In this document: positions 28,895-42,194 of the stretch, piece after piece | How positions within the stretch are numbered: the stretch's first letter is position 1 | Layout: every line of letters begins with the position of its first letter | Source: Halobacteriovorax sp. HLS | Lineage (GTDB): Bacteria > Bdellovibrionota > Bacteriovoracia > Bacteriovoracales > Bacteriovoracaceae | Assembly: GCF_004006665.1 (NCBI RefSeq) | Contig: NZ_QOCL01000002.1 | Span: forward strand, 186,001 to 250,000 | Direction of reading: 5' to 3' | Length of the DNA: 64,000 bases | Made by a program: the position numbers and the translations under genes | Notes under the pieces: model-generated | The model's database searches: none | Told to the model about the DNA's origin: nothing | The model's input: the letters and a program-made list of their open reading frames with translations, nothing else

Positions 28895-28989
28895 ATTATT
28901 GACGGCCATTGAAACATATTCAATTTACAACATGGATTTATAGCAAAGGGTTATATTTATCTCATAAATCAATTAATCGGGAGATAATT

Positions 28990-29361
28990 ATGAAACTACT
29001 AAAATCATTAATTCTTTTTTCATTACTAATTTCAAGCTCGATGTCTCAAGCTAAAAGCCCTCATGATTCAGATAATTCATACATTGATACTGAAATCACG
29101 CACGGAAAAATATTGGCAGCTGAATATAATCATCTATCAAGAGAAATCAGCAGACTTGAAGCAAAGTTAAATAGAGCTCTTACAGCTCTTCCAGACCATT
29201 TAGAAATCAATGAAGGTCGTATTGTTGCTCTCATATCTAATGAAGTTGAAAGAGAGTTAGAAGTACTAAAAAAAGAAATTGAACAACTTAGCTATAATTC
29301 TAGCTCAAACTCGTTATATAAGAAAATTGAAGAAATTGAAAAAGATATCGATATGATCTAG
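28990..29361 (+). CDS. Small exported coiled-coil protein, unknown function
   Basis: From ATG 28990 (GGGAG upstream) the product has 123 residues. An upstream TTG frame to 28909 would bury the signal peptide, so I reject it. The signal peptide is MKLLKSLILFSLLISSSMSQA with cleavage before KSPHD. The mature part is charged and helical, with heptad-like stretches at about residues 40-80 and 90-120, so a periplasmic coiled coil is likely. I do not recognise a family. It converges with atpE across a terminator. Confidence 0.7.
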   Translation: MKLLKSLILFSLLISSSMSQAKSPHDSDNSYIDTEITHGKILAAEYNHLSREISRLEAKLNRALTALPDHLEINEGRIVALISNEVERELEVLKKEIEQLSYNSSSNSLYKKIEEIEKDIDMI

Positions 29362-29374
29362 GCCATTTTCGGCA

Positions 29375-29402
29375 TAAAAAAAGCCACTCATTCGAGTGGC
29401 TT
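29375..29402 (-). terminator. Rho-independent terminator of the atpB-atpE operon
   Basis: GCCACTC (29383-29389) pairs perfectly with GAGTGGC (29394-29400) across an ATTC loop, extended by AA/TT. The A-run at 29376-29382 becomes the U-run on the minus strand, so it terminates transcripts leaving atpE. It could act weakly for the opposing small gene too. Confidence 0.85.
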
Positions 29403-29431
29403 CATAAAATCTTGTTTTAGATCTTATCTAA

Positions 29432-29731
29432 TTATCCTACTAGGAATACAGAGATAAGAGTAAAGATAACAAGTGATTCCATAAGTGCAAGAGCAAGAAT
29501 CATTGGAGTTTGAATCTTGTCAGCAGCAGATGGGTTTCTTGCGATACCTTCTAGAGCTACGGAAGCAGCGTTAGACTGAGCAGCTGTACCACCAAAAGCA
29601 GCGATAGCCATTGCGAAGAAGTAAGCTAGATACTTAACAGATTGAGTATCCATTCCACCTTCTGCACCAAATGCTTTCCAAGTGAATAATAATGGGATTG
29701 CTACTGCGAAACCTAATACGATATTTCTCAT
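29432..29731 (-). CDS. atpE: ATP synthase Fo subunit c
   Basis: This is the rotor-ring subunit of F-type ATP synthase. The 99 residues are longer than the usual 75-90 because of an N-terminal hydrophobic leader ending in AFGA, which looks like a cleavable signal peptide. The hairpin follows, with Gln52 in GGTAAQSNAAS, the ARNP loop, and Glu85-Ser86 in ALMESLVIF. Counting from the ARNP loop, Gln52 sits exactly where Gln32 lies in the Na+-binding Ilyobacter ring, and Glu-Ser matches Glu65-Ser66. The remaining ligands are less similar (Leu for Val63, Phe for Tyr70). The gene ends the Fo operon. Confidence 0.93.
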   Translation of the reverse strand: MRNIVLGFAVAIPLLFTWKAFGAEGGMDTQSVKYLAYFFAMAIAAFGGTAAQSNAASVALEGIARNPSAADKIQTPMILALALMESLVIFTLISVFLVG

Positions 29732-29789
29732 TTTTTTCTCCTAAAACTCGGCGTCTCTCCACCGAGGAAATTGTTTTGGCTATACTCTT

Positions 29790-30581
29790 TTAGTGGTGCT
29801 CAGCATGATCGTGATGAGCAGTCGCTAAACTAATATAAACCATTGATAGCATTGTAAAAACATAAGCCTGGATAAAACAAACTAATAAACCAAGAAGATA
29901 GAATGGAATCGCTCCACCTAGCCATGCGATTTTAAATCCCATAACTTCTAGATTTAAGAATGTTGTTAGAACTTTGTGGTCACCCATCATGTTACCATTA
30001 AGACGTAGCGCTAATGAAACTGGACGAATACAAGTTGATAAGATTTCAATTGGAAAAATTAGCACTGCCATATACCAAAGAGGTCCTGCAAAGTGCTTTA
30101 AATAATTAATTGTTCCTAATTCTTTACACCCTTTTGCATTAAAATAGATGAACGAAAAACATCCTAAAGCTAGAGTAGTTGATAGGTGCTCTGTAGGAGG
30201 TAAGAAACCTGGAATCAAGCCAATTATATTTGAAGCAAAAATTAGAATAAAGATCGTAGCAACAAATTTAAAGTAAACTGGTGCATCTTTAGTTCCTAAA
30301 ACTGCATTACACTGGCTGTAGATAAACTTTCCATAAGCTTCTACAATATTTCTAAAAGTAATACCTTTATCAGGAATAACCGGATTAGTAACAGCTGAAA
30401 TTTTCATTCTATATAAAAAGCCTGCAGCTGTTAGAAGAATACCAATTAAAACGAATGTTACAACATGCCAAGGATAGTGAGTATGAAGCGCTTCTTGAGC
30501 AGCTCCAAGCCAAGTGAAACCACCTGCAGCAAGAGTATTAGTAGAAAGTAATAATGTAATTAAAGCTATATTTTTTTTCAT
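29790..30581 (-). CDS. atpB: ATP synthase Fo subunit a
   Basis: This stator subunit forms the two ion half-channels facing the c-ring. It is 263 residues. The essential arginine is Arg193 in SLALRLNGNMMGDH. There is a signal-peptide-like start, MKKNIALITLLLSTNTLAA, then a periplasmic N-terminal stretch and about five membrane helices. The C-terminus is His-rich (AHHDHAEHH). It overlaps the AtpI-like gene upstream by 4 nt and precedes atpE by 58 nt. The F1 genes are 20 kb away, so the complex is made from two operons. Confidence 0.95.
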   Translation of the reverse strand: MKKNIALITLLLSTNTLAAGGFTWLGAAQEALHTHYPWHVVTFVLIGILLTAAGFLYRMKISAVTNPVIPDKGITFRNIVEAYGKFIYSQCNAVLGTKDAPVYFKFVATIFILIFASNIIGLIPGFLPPTEHLSTTLALGCFSFIYFNAKGCKELGTINYLKHFAGPLWYMAVLIFPIEILSTCIRPVSLALRLNGNMMGDHKVLTTFLNLEVMGFKIAWLGGAIPFYLLGLLVCFIQAYVFTMLSMVYISLATAHHDHAEHH

Positions 30582-30958
30582 TTTCTATCTCGACCTTTAG
30601 TCTTAATGCTAAAAGTTAATATAAATATTTGAATGACATAATTTATCACAGGTATAATTATCCTATTTCCCATAATCTGTCGACCAATAAGTAGCGATAT
30701 AATGAGAATCGTTAACTTTCCTAAGAATAAATACATTATTTTATCTTTAACATTTTGAATATGACCGTCTGTTATTTGGCTTTCAATTAATTCGAAAACT
30801 GCTTCAGCAAGCATGCCCAAGTGCGTCACAGTTGCAACATAAACAAGTAATATTGCAAAAATGTCTTCAACGTTTCTTGCAAATAGCAAAAACAGAGCCG
30901 TTGTAGATAATGACATCAGAAAAAATTTCTTATGATTTATTTTTGTTTTTAAAAGCAT
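30578..30958 (-). CDS. Putative AtpI-like membrane protein
   Basis: This 126-residue protein has four hydrophobic segments and is positioned just upstream of atpB with a 4-nt overlap. AtpI/UncI proteins occupy this slot in many atp operons and assist c-ring assembly or Mg2+ supply. Sequence signatures of AtpI are weak, so the name rests on position, size and topology. Basic residues at both ends suggest cytoplasmic termini. Confidence 0.5.
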   Translation of the reverse strand: MLLKTKINHKKFFLMSLSTTALFLLFARNVEDIFAILLVYVATVTHLGMLAEAVFELIESQITDGHIQNVKDKIMYLFLGKLTILIISLLIGRQIMGNRIIIPVINYVIQIFILTFSIKTKGRDRK

Positions 30959-31133
30959 AGTAGACCATCAAATATATCGTGTTACAGATGATGGCCAGAA
31001 AAATAATAATTCCCCAGGTTTTGGAGATGTAATTATTATCCACCAGAATTTTCATAATCCATGCTGAAGCTAATATTGTAGAAGGGAAGCTCAGTGCTAA
31101 TCCAGTAACTTGAAGCCATTTTTTATCCCACAT
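30930..31133 (-). CDS. Putative AtpZ-like two-helix membrane protein
   Basis: This 67-residue protein has two hydrophobic helices (about residues 10-32 and 38-60) and a basic tail. AtpZ-type proteins of this size precede AtpI in many atp operons and are implicated in ATP synthase assembly. Here it overlaps both the lipoprotein upstream (1 nt) and the AtpI-like gene downstream (29 nt). The call is by position and architecture. Confidence 0.5.
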   Translation of the reverse strand: MWDKKWLQVTGLALSFPSTILASAWIMKILVDNNYISKTWGIIIFLAIICNTIYLMVYYAFKNKNKS

Positions 31134-31948
31134 TATCTTTTCCTAGACACACGTCGTTGATAAATAGAGTTCAGCCTATTTTGAACAACTTCTGTATTAG
31201 GATAATCACCCAGAATTGAGTAATAGAGATTATAGGCCTGCTTTAATTTTTCCATAGACTCATAAGCATTAGCCATTAAAAACTTTGTTTGAACTAGTTT
31301 AGACTTTCTAGTTTCTCTTTTTAGGTATTCCGTCCAATTATTTATTGCTTCTTGATTATTTTTTTTCTGAAAGTTAAGAAGTCCTATTTGAAAAAAAGAA
31401 TCTACATAGTGTTTATGCCCTTTACTTTCTTGAATACTCATTAGTTCTTTTAAGGCCAGATCATATCTATTAGATTTTAAATAAGTCTCTGCTAATCGAA
31501 ATTGGTAAAAATCATATCGCTCAAGTCTTGGCGTAAAGTTAATTAATAACTTATAACTTTTCTCGCTAAGCATATAATCTTTTAGATAGGTAAATGAGAT
31601 TTCACCAATACGTTCTTCAGATTTAACTAACCATATAGGTGATTCAGTTAAGGTTTTAATCTCAGTATAATGAGGCAGTGCCTTTCTGTTTTGCCCTAAG
31701 TTTATCGAAAATAGTTCACCCAATTGATAATTAACCTTCACCTTAATATCATTAGGTGGATTATTTTTTAAAATTTCTTGGTATTGGGAAATTGCTTTTT
31801 GATATTGTTGGTTTTTAATATACCCCTGAGCTTCAAGAATTTTCTTATGAAGCCTTGGAGTAAAATCGCAAGATATAAAAAAGGCGCTGATAAAAATCAG
31901 CGCCAAAATTTTATTCTTCGCTTGTTGTTTCGATTGAATCATCTTCAT
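31133..31948 (-). CDS. TPR-repeat lipoprotein
   Basis: A lipoprotein signal peptide ends in the lipobox FISC, with Cys27 as the lipidation site. The rest (about residues 33-265) is built of tetratricopeptide-like helices, for example [15 protein letters not shown] and [10 protein letters not shown]. Such proteins are periplasmic scaffolds, often at the outer membrane; YfiO/BamD is one well-known TPR lipoprotein, but this is not obviously BamD. Its start lies within the last 38 bp of gyrA, so it is probably co-transcribed from the gyr region and links it to the Fo genes. Confidence 0.7.
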   Translation of the reverse strand: MKMIQSKQQAKNKILALIFISAFFISCDFTPRLHKKILEAQGYIKNQQYQKAISQYQEILKNNPPNDIKVKVNYQLGELFSINLGQNRKALPHYTEIKTLTESPIWLVKSEERIGEISFTYLKDYMLSEKSYKLLINFTPRLERYDFYQFRLAETYLKSNRYDLALKELMSIQESKGHKHYVDSFFQIGLLNFQKKNNQEAINNWTEYLKRETRKSKLVQTKFLMANAYESMEKLKQAYNLYYSILGDYPNTEVVQNRLNSIYQRRVSRKR

Positions 31949-34406
31949 CCGGTTCGATAATTTTCTCTACAGAAACTACTGATTCACCTTCTTTAAGTTT
32001 TATGATCCTTACACCTTGAGTAGCTCTACCCATAAGAGAAATACCAGAAATCTTAGTTCTAACTACTTGTCCTTTATCAGTAATAACCATTAAATCATCT
32101 TTATCAGATACTGGTTTAATTTGTTTAATCTCGCCATTCTTTTCAGTCAATCTCATGGCAAGAATACCTTTACCACCACGAGTCTGCTTACGATATTGGC
32201 TTGCTGCAGTTCTCTTTCCATAACCATTTTCAGTTATAGATAAAATCTCAACTGTATCGTCGATAAGTTCCATACCGATAATTTTCTCATCGTCACCAAT
32301 ATTTATTCCTTTAACACCTTGAGAAACTCTACCCATTGGTCGAGCATCACTTTCGTCAAAACGAATTATTTTACCTGAAGTAGAACACAGAAGAACATCT
32401 TTAGAACCCTCAAGAACTCTTACGTTACATAAAGAATCACCATCTTGAATCTTAATAGCTCTTAATCCTGATTGCTTAACATTCTTATATTCATCAAGAG
32501 ATGTCTTTTTAACCAATCCATTCTCAGTTGCAAAAATAAGATACTTCCCATCTCTTTGATCTTCCGGTGGAATACAAATAATTTCTTTTATTTTCTCTCC
32601 AGCAGGAACTTGAATTAAATTAACAATATTTCTACCTTTTGCAGTTCTTGTACCTTCTGGAACCTGATAAACCTTCTTAGAGAATACAGTTCCTCTATTA
32701 GTGAAGAAGAGTAGAGTAGAGTGAGTATTAGCAGTAAAAATATCAGTAAAGAAATCTTCATCAGAGTTTGAACCTTTAACACCCTTACCACCTCTTTTCT
32801 GAGTACGATAAGTATCCATTGTCATTCTCTTAATATATCCCTTATGAGTTATTGTAACTAATACATCCTCATTCTTAACGAGATCTTCTAATTGGATTTC
32901 ATCTGCCTTAGCAACTATATCAGTTCTTCTTTCATCACCGTAGTTTTCAATTATTTCTTGGAATTCATCTTTAATAATTCCTCTAATTAAATCTTCACTC
33001 GCAAGAATCCCTTCTAAGCGAGTTATCTCTTTCATAATCGCTTCATAATCAGCGATAATTTTATCTCTTTCAAGACCAGTAAGACGTTGTAGCCTCATAT
33101 CTAGGATCGCTTGAGACTGTATATCACTTAACGAGAAAGTTGAGATAAGTTTTGCTTTAGCATCAGCTGGACCTTCAGACTTTTTAACTATTTCTACAAC
33201 TTGATCTATATTTTCAACAGCAACCTTAAGACCTTCTAAAATATGAGCTCTTTCTTTTGCTTTCTTTAATTCATAAACTGTTCTTCTTATAACAACTTCA
33301 CGCCTATGATCAATAAAACACTCAAGCATTTCTTTTAAGTTCATCACTTTAGGAGAACCATTAGAAATTGATAAGAATATAATACCAAATGTCACTTGAA
33401 GCTGCGTGGCCTTAAATAGCCTATTAACTATTACAGAAGAAATCTCTCCCTTCTTAACATCAATAACAACTCTAATACCTTCTCTTGAAGACTCATCTCT
33501 AATATCAGAAATACCTTCAATATCTTTGTTATTTACAAGTTCAGCAATCTTCTCGATTAATCTAGCTTTGTTAACCTGATATGGAATTTCTGTAATAACG
33601 ATTCTTTCACGTTCTTGCTTACCATAAACTTCTACATCAACTTTTGCTCTAATCTGTAATTTGCCTCTACCAGTGTGGTAAGCAGACTTAATCCCTTCAG
33701 TACCGTGAATTGATCCATAAGTAGGAAAGTCCGGTCCCTTTATATGAACCATTAGATCAGCAATACTCATATCTCTGTTATCAATAAACTCAACTAAAGC
33801 CGACATAACTTCTGTTAAATTATGTGGTGGAATATTTGTTGCCATACCAACAGCGATACCCGAAGAACCATTTACAAGAAGAGTAGGTATCTTTGTTGGG
33901 AAAACTTTTGGCTCTTTTAAAGAGTCATCATAGTTTGGTTGCCAATCAACAGTATCTTTATCGAGATCTTTAAGCATTTCTTCCGAAAGCTTCTTCATTC
34001 TAATTTCTGTATACCTCATGGCCGCGGCTGCATCACCATCAATTGAACCAAAGTTTCCCTGACCATCAACTAGAACATATCTCATTGAAAAGTCCTGCGC
34101 CATACGAACTAAAGTATTATAAACAGCAGAATCACCATGCGGGTGATACTTACCAATAACGTCACCAACAACACGGGCAGATTTCATATATGGTTTGTTA
34201 TGGTAATTATTTAGAGAGTGCATAGCATATAATGCTCTTCTATGAACTGGCTTTAAACCATCTCTTACATCAGGCAACGCTCTACCTACAATTACTGACA
34301 TAGCGTAATCTAGATAACAGCTTTTCATTTCATCTTGAATTGCTATTGGTGCAATATTACCGTGATTTATATTTCCACCTTCAGGTGTATTATTTTCATC
34401 TGACAT
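31911..34406 (-). CDS. gyrA: DNA gyrase subunit A
   Basis: GyrA is the DNA breakage-reunion subunit of the type II topoisomerase that introduces negative supercoils. It has 831 residues. The active-site tyrosine lies in [10 protein letters not shown] near residue 130. The GyrA box QKRGGKG near residue 535 marks it as gyrase and not topoisomerase IV, and a second RGGKG occurs in the C-terminal beta-pinwheel. An acidic tail ([12 protein letters not shown]) ends the protein. It follows gyrB by 9 nt. Confidence 0.97.
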   Translation of the reverse strand: MSDENNTPEGGNINHGNIAPIAIQDEMKSCYLDYAMSVIVGRALPDVRDGLKPVHRRALYAMHSLNNYHNKPYMKSARVVGDVIGKYHPHGDSAVYNTLVRMAQDFSMRYVLVDGQGNFGSIDGDAAAAMRYTEIRMKKLSEEMLKDLDKDTVDWQPNYDDSLKEPKVFPTKIPTLLVNGSSGIAVGMATNIPPHNLTEVMSALVEFIDNRDMSIADLMVHIKGPDFPTYGSIHGTEGIKSAYHTGRGKLQIRAKVDVEVYGKQERERIVITEIPYQVNKARLIEKIAELVNNKDIEGISDIRDESSREGIRVVIDVKKGEISSVIVNRLFKATQLQVTFGIIFLSISNGSPKVMNLKEMLECFIDHRREVVIRRTVYELKKAKERAHILEGLKVAVENIDQVVEIVKKSEGPADAKAKLISTFSLSDIQSQAILDMRLQRLTGLERDKIIADYEAIMKEITRLEGILASEDLIRGIIKDEFQEIIENYGDERRTDIVAKADEIQLEDLVKNEDVLVTITHKGYIKRMTMDTYRTQKRGGKGVKGSNSDEDFFTDIFTANTHSTLLFFTNRGTVFSKKVYQVPEGTRTAKGRNIVNLIQVPAGEKIKEIICIPPEDQRDGKYLIFATENGLVKKTSLDEYKNVKQSGLRAIKIQDGDSLCNVRVLEGSKDVLLCSTSGKIIRFDESDARPMGRVSQGVKGINIGDDEKIIGMELIDDTVEILSITENGYGKRTAASQYRKQTRGGKGILAMRLTEKNGEIKQIKPVSDKDDLMVITDKGQVVRTKISGISLMGRATQGVRIIKLKEGESVVSVEKIIEPDEDDSIETTSEE

Positions 34407-34415
34407 AAACTAATC

Positions 34416-38000
<3,585 letters not shown>

Positions 38001-38001
<1 letters not shown>

Positions 38002-39116
38002 TAAAGCTTAAGAGGCATAATGATTCCTAAATAATTAGGAAGCGTATTAGACTTAATAATTACAGGACTTAATTCATTATTTAACTCAAGAGAGATTTCA
38101 CCTTCATCAAATGATTGTAAAGTATCAATTAAGTACTTTGCATTGAATCCAATTTCCATTTCCTTACCATTGTAATCAACGGCCATTGTTTCCATCGCAT
38201 CACCAAGTGAAGGGTGATTTGCTGTTATAGTCATTATTTGATCTGCTAGCTTAACTCTAACTCCATTAGATTTTTCATTAGACATAATTTTTATTCGTCT
38301 AATAGCATCAAAGAAAGAGTTTCTATCAGTAGTCATTGTATAAGTTGTTTTATTAGGAATCACTGCTTGATATTTAGGGTATTCTCTTGCAATAAGTCTG
38401 ATTGAAAGAAAGTATTCATCTTTTGCGTTAATATATAAAAATGTATCGTCTACAGAAATTTCTACATCAATCTCTGGATATGTTTCTGAAACTTTTTTAA
38501 TTTCAAAAATTCCCTTACGTGGAATAATAATACCATTTACTAGAGTTTCATTATTAGATTCTACTAGGTCTGTTTCTAGTAGTGATAATCTATGTCCATC
38601 TGTAGCAACAGCTCTTAGTTTAGAATCAATTTCTTGTAGGTAGATACCATTTAAATATAATCTAGTTTCGTCATTGAGTACTGCATAAGAAGTTTTATTT
38701 ATTATATTTGCTAGTTGTTCACTTGATAGTTTGAACTTATTCACTTCTTGGTTGAAAACTAGGTGAGGGAAGTCATCTGGCTTGTAGATTAAAAGTGAAT
38801 AGTGAATATCTCCACAATTTAATTTTAATGTATTCGTATCTTCATCAAGTGATAAAGTAATTTCTGTACCAGGTAATTCTTTTAGAATATCAAATATATT
38901 TTTAGCATTTACACAAAATCTACCAGGGTTATCCACTTGTGCTTTAACTACTACCTTTGCAGATACTTCTAGATCTGTAGCTGAAATATTTAATTGACCA
39001 TTGTTAGCTTCGATTAAAGTGTAAGTTAAAATTGGTCTTGAGTTTCTTTTATCGACTACTGATAAAACTTTATTCAAGCATGATTTAAAATCTTCTGTGT
39101 GTAGTGTGATTTTCAT
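38001..39116 (-). CDS. dnaN: DNA polymerase III beta sliding clamp
   Basis: DnaN forms the dimeric ring that tethers DNA polymerase to template. The 371 residues comprise three similar clamp domains. Recognisable elements include LSATDLEVSAKV-like ISATDLEVSAKV, RAVATDGHRLSLLE and the C-terminal ending NYLGIIMPLKL (clamps usually end in PMRL or a close variant). A Shine-Dalgarno AGGAAA precedes ATG 39116. The gene directly follows the putative origin spacer and overlaps recF by one base. Confidence 0.96.
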
Positions 39117-39198
39117 ATTCGATTTCCTAATAAATTCTTTTCACTTTTTTATCGCTATTGATTTAGTTAATCAATGGAGTTCTTTGAACTTTCTTCTT

Positions 39199-39238
39199 TA
39201 TATATATATTTCTTTATTAATTATTATATATATATACA
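39199..39238. other. Candidate DNA unwinding element
   Basis: About forty bases consist of alternating TA runs and T-rich sequence with almost no G or C, immediately next to a perfect DnaA box. This is the composition expected of an origin melting site. It also sits about 85 bp upstream of dnaN and could contribute to its promoter. Confidence 0.45.
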
Positions 39239-39239
39239 G

Positions 39240-39248
39240 TGTGGATAA
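39240..39248 (-). promoter_or_regulatory. DnaA box, perfect match
   Basis: TGTGGATAA is the complement of the consensus DnaA box TTATCCACA. It adjoins the AT-rich tract and lies 124 bp upstream of dnaN. Confidence 0.75.
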
Positions 39249-39675
39249 GTGTGTAAGTAACTATTCTTCAATGTTTACCAGTATTAAGCTTATTTCTAAA
39301 ATATGAGTAAGCTTGGATAACTATTTTTTAACGCAATCCTTAGTTCGGATATTATTTTTTTACTCAATATTTACTTAACTTTATAAATACTAGTTAACAT
39401 AGTTATCAACGGCCATAAAATTTGTTTGTTCATATATGCGTAAAAATATCATTTGGCCATTCATCTACTCACATTTAATTCACATGTTGATAACTTTCTT
39501 ATTCACTTATTAATTTTTGTGAATCTGTTTTATCCACGGCCGTTAATAAGTTTTTTTCTATCTCTAAACACCTTCTATTACTTATATTTTCATTCACACT
39601 AGCACTTTAGTTTCTTGTTAATAATTAAATTGGGCCGTGAGTTATTGATAGAATGTATAGTTATTAACAATAGTA

Positions 39676-39684
39676 TGTGGATAA
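39676..39684 (-). promoter_or_regulatory. DnaA box, perfect match
   Basis: TGTGGATAA is the complement of TTATCCACA, located 126 bp from the end of dnaA and within the cluster of near-consensus boxes. Confidence 0.75.
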
Positions 39685-39809
39685 ATATTTGTTGAATAGT
39701 CATTTATTCATGGCCTATTGTTAATAACTTCCTAGGGCCGTGAGTAAAGTGAACGCAGAAATCCAAGAATGCATTCAATGCACTCTCGGATATGAACTTT
39801 AAATAGATC

Positions 39810-41366
39810 TTATAAACAGTTTTCTATTGTGATTAGATCTCTGGACAATGATACGTCAGTCAGTAGTTTTTCTCTTATAGTTCTCTCGGCATGTACCACT
39901 GAACTATGGTCTCGACCGCCGTAAAACTTACCAATTTCATCTTGAGTTGCATTTACTATTTTTCTAGATAAATACATTGCTACAAATCTAGCATTAACTA
40001 TATCTTTTGTTCTAGCCTTCGACTTAAGGTCCGGCACTGGTATTTTAAAATGAAGAGAAGTAGCTTTAGCAATAATATCTAGCGTAACTTTTCTTTCAAC
40101 ATCTTCAGCACTAAGGCCAAGAATATCTTTAACCATTTCAGTGTCTACTTCTACATTCATAACATCAGCATAAGCAGACAGCTTCACAAGTGAGCCTTCA
40201 AGTTCTCTAATATTAGTTTTGATTGAGTGAGCGATTAAGGTCAAAATATCATCTTGAAGATATAAATCTAATTCAAATGCTTTTCTTTTTAGGATAGCTA
40301 TTCTTGTTTCTAGATCTGGCTTTTGGATATCTACAACTAATCCCCATTGAAGACGAGTCTTAATTCTCTCTTCAATCCCATCAATTTCATCAGGAGATTT
40401 GTCTGAAGTAAAAATTAATTGCTTACCATTTCTATAAAGCTCATTAAAAACATGGAAAAACTCATCTTGAGTACCCGTCTTATTTTTTAACTCATGAATA
40501 TCATCAATCATTAATACATCAATTTTCTTGGTAAACTTCTCTTGGAATGCGTCTACAGTCTTGGTTTTAACTGACTCAATATACTCTTTCATGAAATCTC
40601 TAGCAGTTGTGAGATAGACTATATATTGTGGAAAATTTTCTTTTATACCGTTGGCAACAGCGTAAAGAAGGTGTGTCTTTCCAAGTCCCGAGTTTGAGTG
40701 CATATATAAAGACGGGTATTTACCCTTATCTCCTGGTGTTTTGGATATAGCGATAGCAGCTGCATTTGCTAGATTATTGGAAGGTCCAACAATAAAATTG
40801 TCAAAAGTTTTAGTAGAATCAATATTCATTCCAGGATCACTCATGTGTTGAATGTACTGGCTTTCAACTTTAGATAATTTATCGTCACGTGTAGGAGAGA
40901 GGTCAAGTGTGAACGATGCACGAGCTTGCTGTTTAGAGTTATCCTCTAAAGTTTCTGCTTTGGTATTTGGTTCAGCTACATTGACGATTACTTCATATTC
41001 TTTTCCGAGAAGGCCACTTATTGCAGATTTGACTTCGTTGAGGCAGTGCGTCTCGACCATAATCTTTATAAGAGGATTCGTAACGTTAAATACAATAGAA
41101 TCCATAGTGATGTTTGATAGCTGAAAGACATCTGTAAAATAGGCATTGTATTTTTCAGGAGTTAGCTGGTCTTTAAGCGTATCAAGTAGAGTGTCACCAA
41201 TAGTTTTAAGTTCAGCTTCGGAGAAAATACTAGTTTCTGCTTTAGCTTTTGGTAAATTAACTTCAGGTTTAATGTCCTGTAAGCTATTGTTACTACTAAA
41301 AATATCGGTTGGATTTTTAGTGTTCTGAGTATTTAAAAAGTGGTCAAAGGGAAAGTCTTGACTCAT
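39810..41366 (-). CDS. dnaA: Chromosomal replication initiator DnaA
   Basis: DnaA binds DnaA boxes and melts the origin. I choose ATG 41366 (MSQDFPFDHF, with GGAG upstream), giving 518 residues; a longer frame to 41432 adds a leader unlike other DnaA proteins. Domain I lies at about residues 50-125. The AAA+ domain has Walker A SGLGKTHLLYAVANG near residue 228 and Walker B VLMIDDIHEL. Domain IV ends with the box-binding signature GGRDHSSVVHAERTI. About 45 residues precede domain I, more than usual. It is read towards oriC and dnaN. Confidence 0.96.
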   Translation of the reverse strand: MSQDFPFDHFLNTQNTKNPTDIFSSNNSLQDIKPEVNLPKAKAETSIFSEAELKTIGDTLLDTLKDQLTPEKYNAYFTDVFQLSNITMDSIVFNVTNPLIKIMVETHCLNEVKSAISGLLGKEYEVIVNVAEPNTKAETLEDNSKQQARASFTLDLSPTRDDKLSKVESQYIQHMSDPGMNIDSTKTFDNFIVGPSNNLANAAAIAISKTPGDKGKYPSLYMHSNSGLGKTHLLYAVANGIKENFPQYIVYLTTARDFMKEYIESVKTKTVDAFQEKFTKKIDVLMIDDIHELKNKTGTQDEFFHVFNELYRNGKQLIFTSDKSPDEIDGIEERIKTRLQWGLVVDIQKPDLETRIAILKRKAFELDLYLQDDILTLIAHSIKTNIRELEGSLVKLSAYADVMNVEVDTEMVKDILGLSAEDVERKVTLDIIAKATSLHFKIPVPDLKSKARTKDIVNARFVAMYLSRKIVNATQDEIGKFYGGRDHSSVVHAERTIREKLLTDVSLSRDLITIENCL

Positions 41367-41590
41367 ATTCTCTAATCTCCGTGTGTAGTAATCATTTATG
41401 CTGTGTGGGCAAAAATTTGTAGCATGGCCCAATAACTTTTCAAATAACTTTTATCATTTTTTTTCGCAGGGCCAAAAAAAATAAATATTTTCATTATTTT
41501 GCAAAGGGCCATTGACCTTTTTAAGTCCGTTGTGTAAACGTAGTCTTTCGAATTATATAGTTAAATGTTACAACAGATAAAGGTGGAGCT
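41367..41590. promoter_or_regulatory. Divergent dnaA-rpmH promoter region
   Basis: This 224-bp spacer drives dnaA leftwards and rpmH rightwards. TTGACC at 41512 and TATATA near 41555 are possible rpmH promoter elements but do not form one well-spaced pair. A Shine-Dalgarno AAGGTGGAG lies five bases before rpmH. GGCC occurs at 41426, 41470 and 41507. No perfect DnaA box is seen here, so control by DnaA is not evident. Confidence 0.4.
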
Positions 41591-41743
41591 ATGAGCAAGA
41601 GAACTTGGCAACCAAAAAGAAAGAAAAGACTTAGAGTACACGGATTCTTAAAAAGAATGGCTACTGCTGGTGGTAAGAATATTATCAACGCAAGAAGAGC
41701 TAAAGGTAGAAAGAGACTTACAGTTTCTACTGGTAAAAAATAA
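41591..41743 (+). CDS. rpmH: 50S ribosomal protein L34
   Basis: This 50-residue basic protein starts [20 protein letters not shown], slightly different from the usual KRTYQPSxxKRxRxHGF. It continues with [19 protein letters not shown], a clear L34 signature. It is a component of the large ribosomal subunit. A strong AAGGTGGAG ribosome-binding site precedes it. It lies 8 nt before rnpA, the conserved pairing next to dnaA. Confidence 0.96.
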   Translation: MSKRTWQPKRKKRLRVHGFLKRMATAGGKNIINARRAKGRKRLTVSTGKK

Positions 41744-41751
41744 GTTAATCT

Positions 41752-42117
41752 ATGGCCGATAATCATTTCGATAAGTCCTATCGTTTATTATCGGCACAAG
41801 ATTTTTCATATCTTAGGCGCGGATCTAAGCAGATAAAGACTAAGTGGATAATGGCCTATTATCGACCTTCTAGACTTAAAGCAAAATCTAATCATACACG
41901 TATCGGATACTCTATAACTAAGAAAGTAGGGAAGGCTCATACTCGCAATAGATTCAAGCGAATAATGAGAGACATGTTTCGTACTTCTGACTGTAAACAC
42001 AAGGCAATTGATATCATTGTTATTGTTTCTCCTTTTTTAACAAAAAAAATTGAGTCACAAGAAAAACAAGAGAAACTTTTGCGAGAATCCTTCGAACAAT
42101 TACTTTTAAGTATTTAA
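41752..42117 (+). CDS. rnpA: Ribonuclease P protein component
   Basis: RnpA is the protein cofactor that helps RNase P RNA cleave the 5' leader of tRNA precursors. The 121 residues carry the RNR family motif in KAHTRNRFKRIMRDMFR (Arg65-Asn66-Arg67) and the N-terminal LLSAQDFSYLRRG typical of the family. It follows rpmH by 8 nt. The yidD gene, which often follows rnpA, is absent; the 77-bp gap leads straight to yidC. Confidence 0.93.
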   Translation: MADNHFDKSYRLLSAQDFSYLRRGSKQIKTKWIMAYYRPSRLKAKSNHTRIGYSITKKVGKAHTRNRFKRIMRDMFRTSDCKHKAIDIIVIVSPFLTKKIESQEKQEKLLRESFEQLLLSI

Positions 42118-42194
42118 CATCTAAAACTTTCCTACCTATATGCAATGTGGTATTTACTGCAAACTAATTTGAAATTAATTTCGAGGAATCATAT

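Larger units (their letters stand above)
39117..39809. other. Putative oriC in the dnaN-dnaA spacer
   Basis: This 693-bp non-coding stretch is the longest in the window and lies downstream of dnaA. It holds two perfect DnaA boxes on the minus strand (39240-39248, 39676-39684) and near boxes TTATCCACG at 39530, TTATCAACG at 39403, a minus-strand TTATCAACA at 39485-39493 and a minus-strand TTATCCAAG at 39312-39320. A tract of nearly pure A and T, 39199-39238, beside the first box is a candidate unwinding element. Six GGCC tetramers (39411, 39455, 39538, 39633, 39712, 39736) are strikingly frequent for DNA this AT-rich. Origin function is inferred. Confidence 0.75.

Noticed and set aside
39199-39238. 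TA-rich run as a simple-sequence repeat of separate interest
   Set aside because: It is short and imperfect and is better explained as an origin unwinding element.
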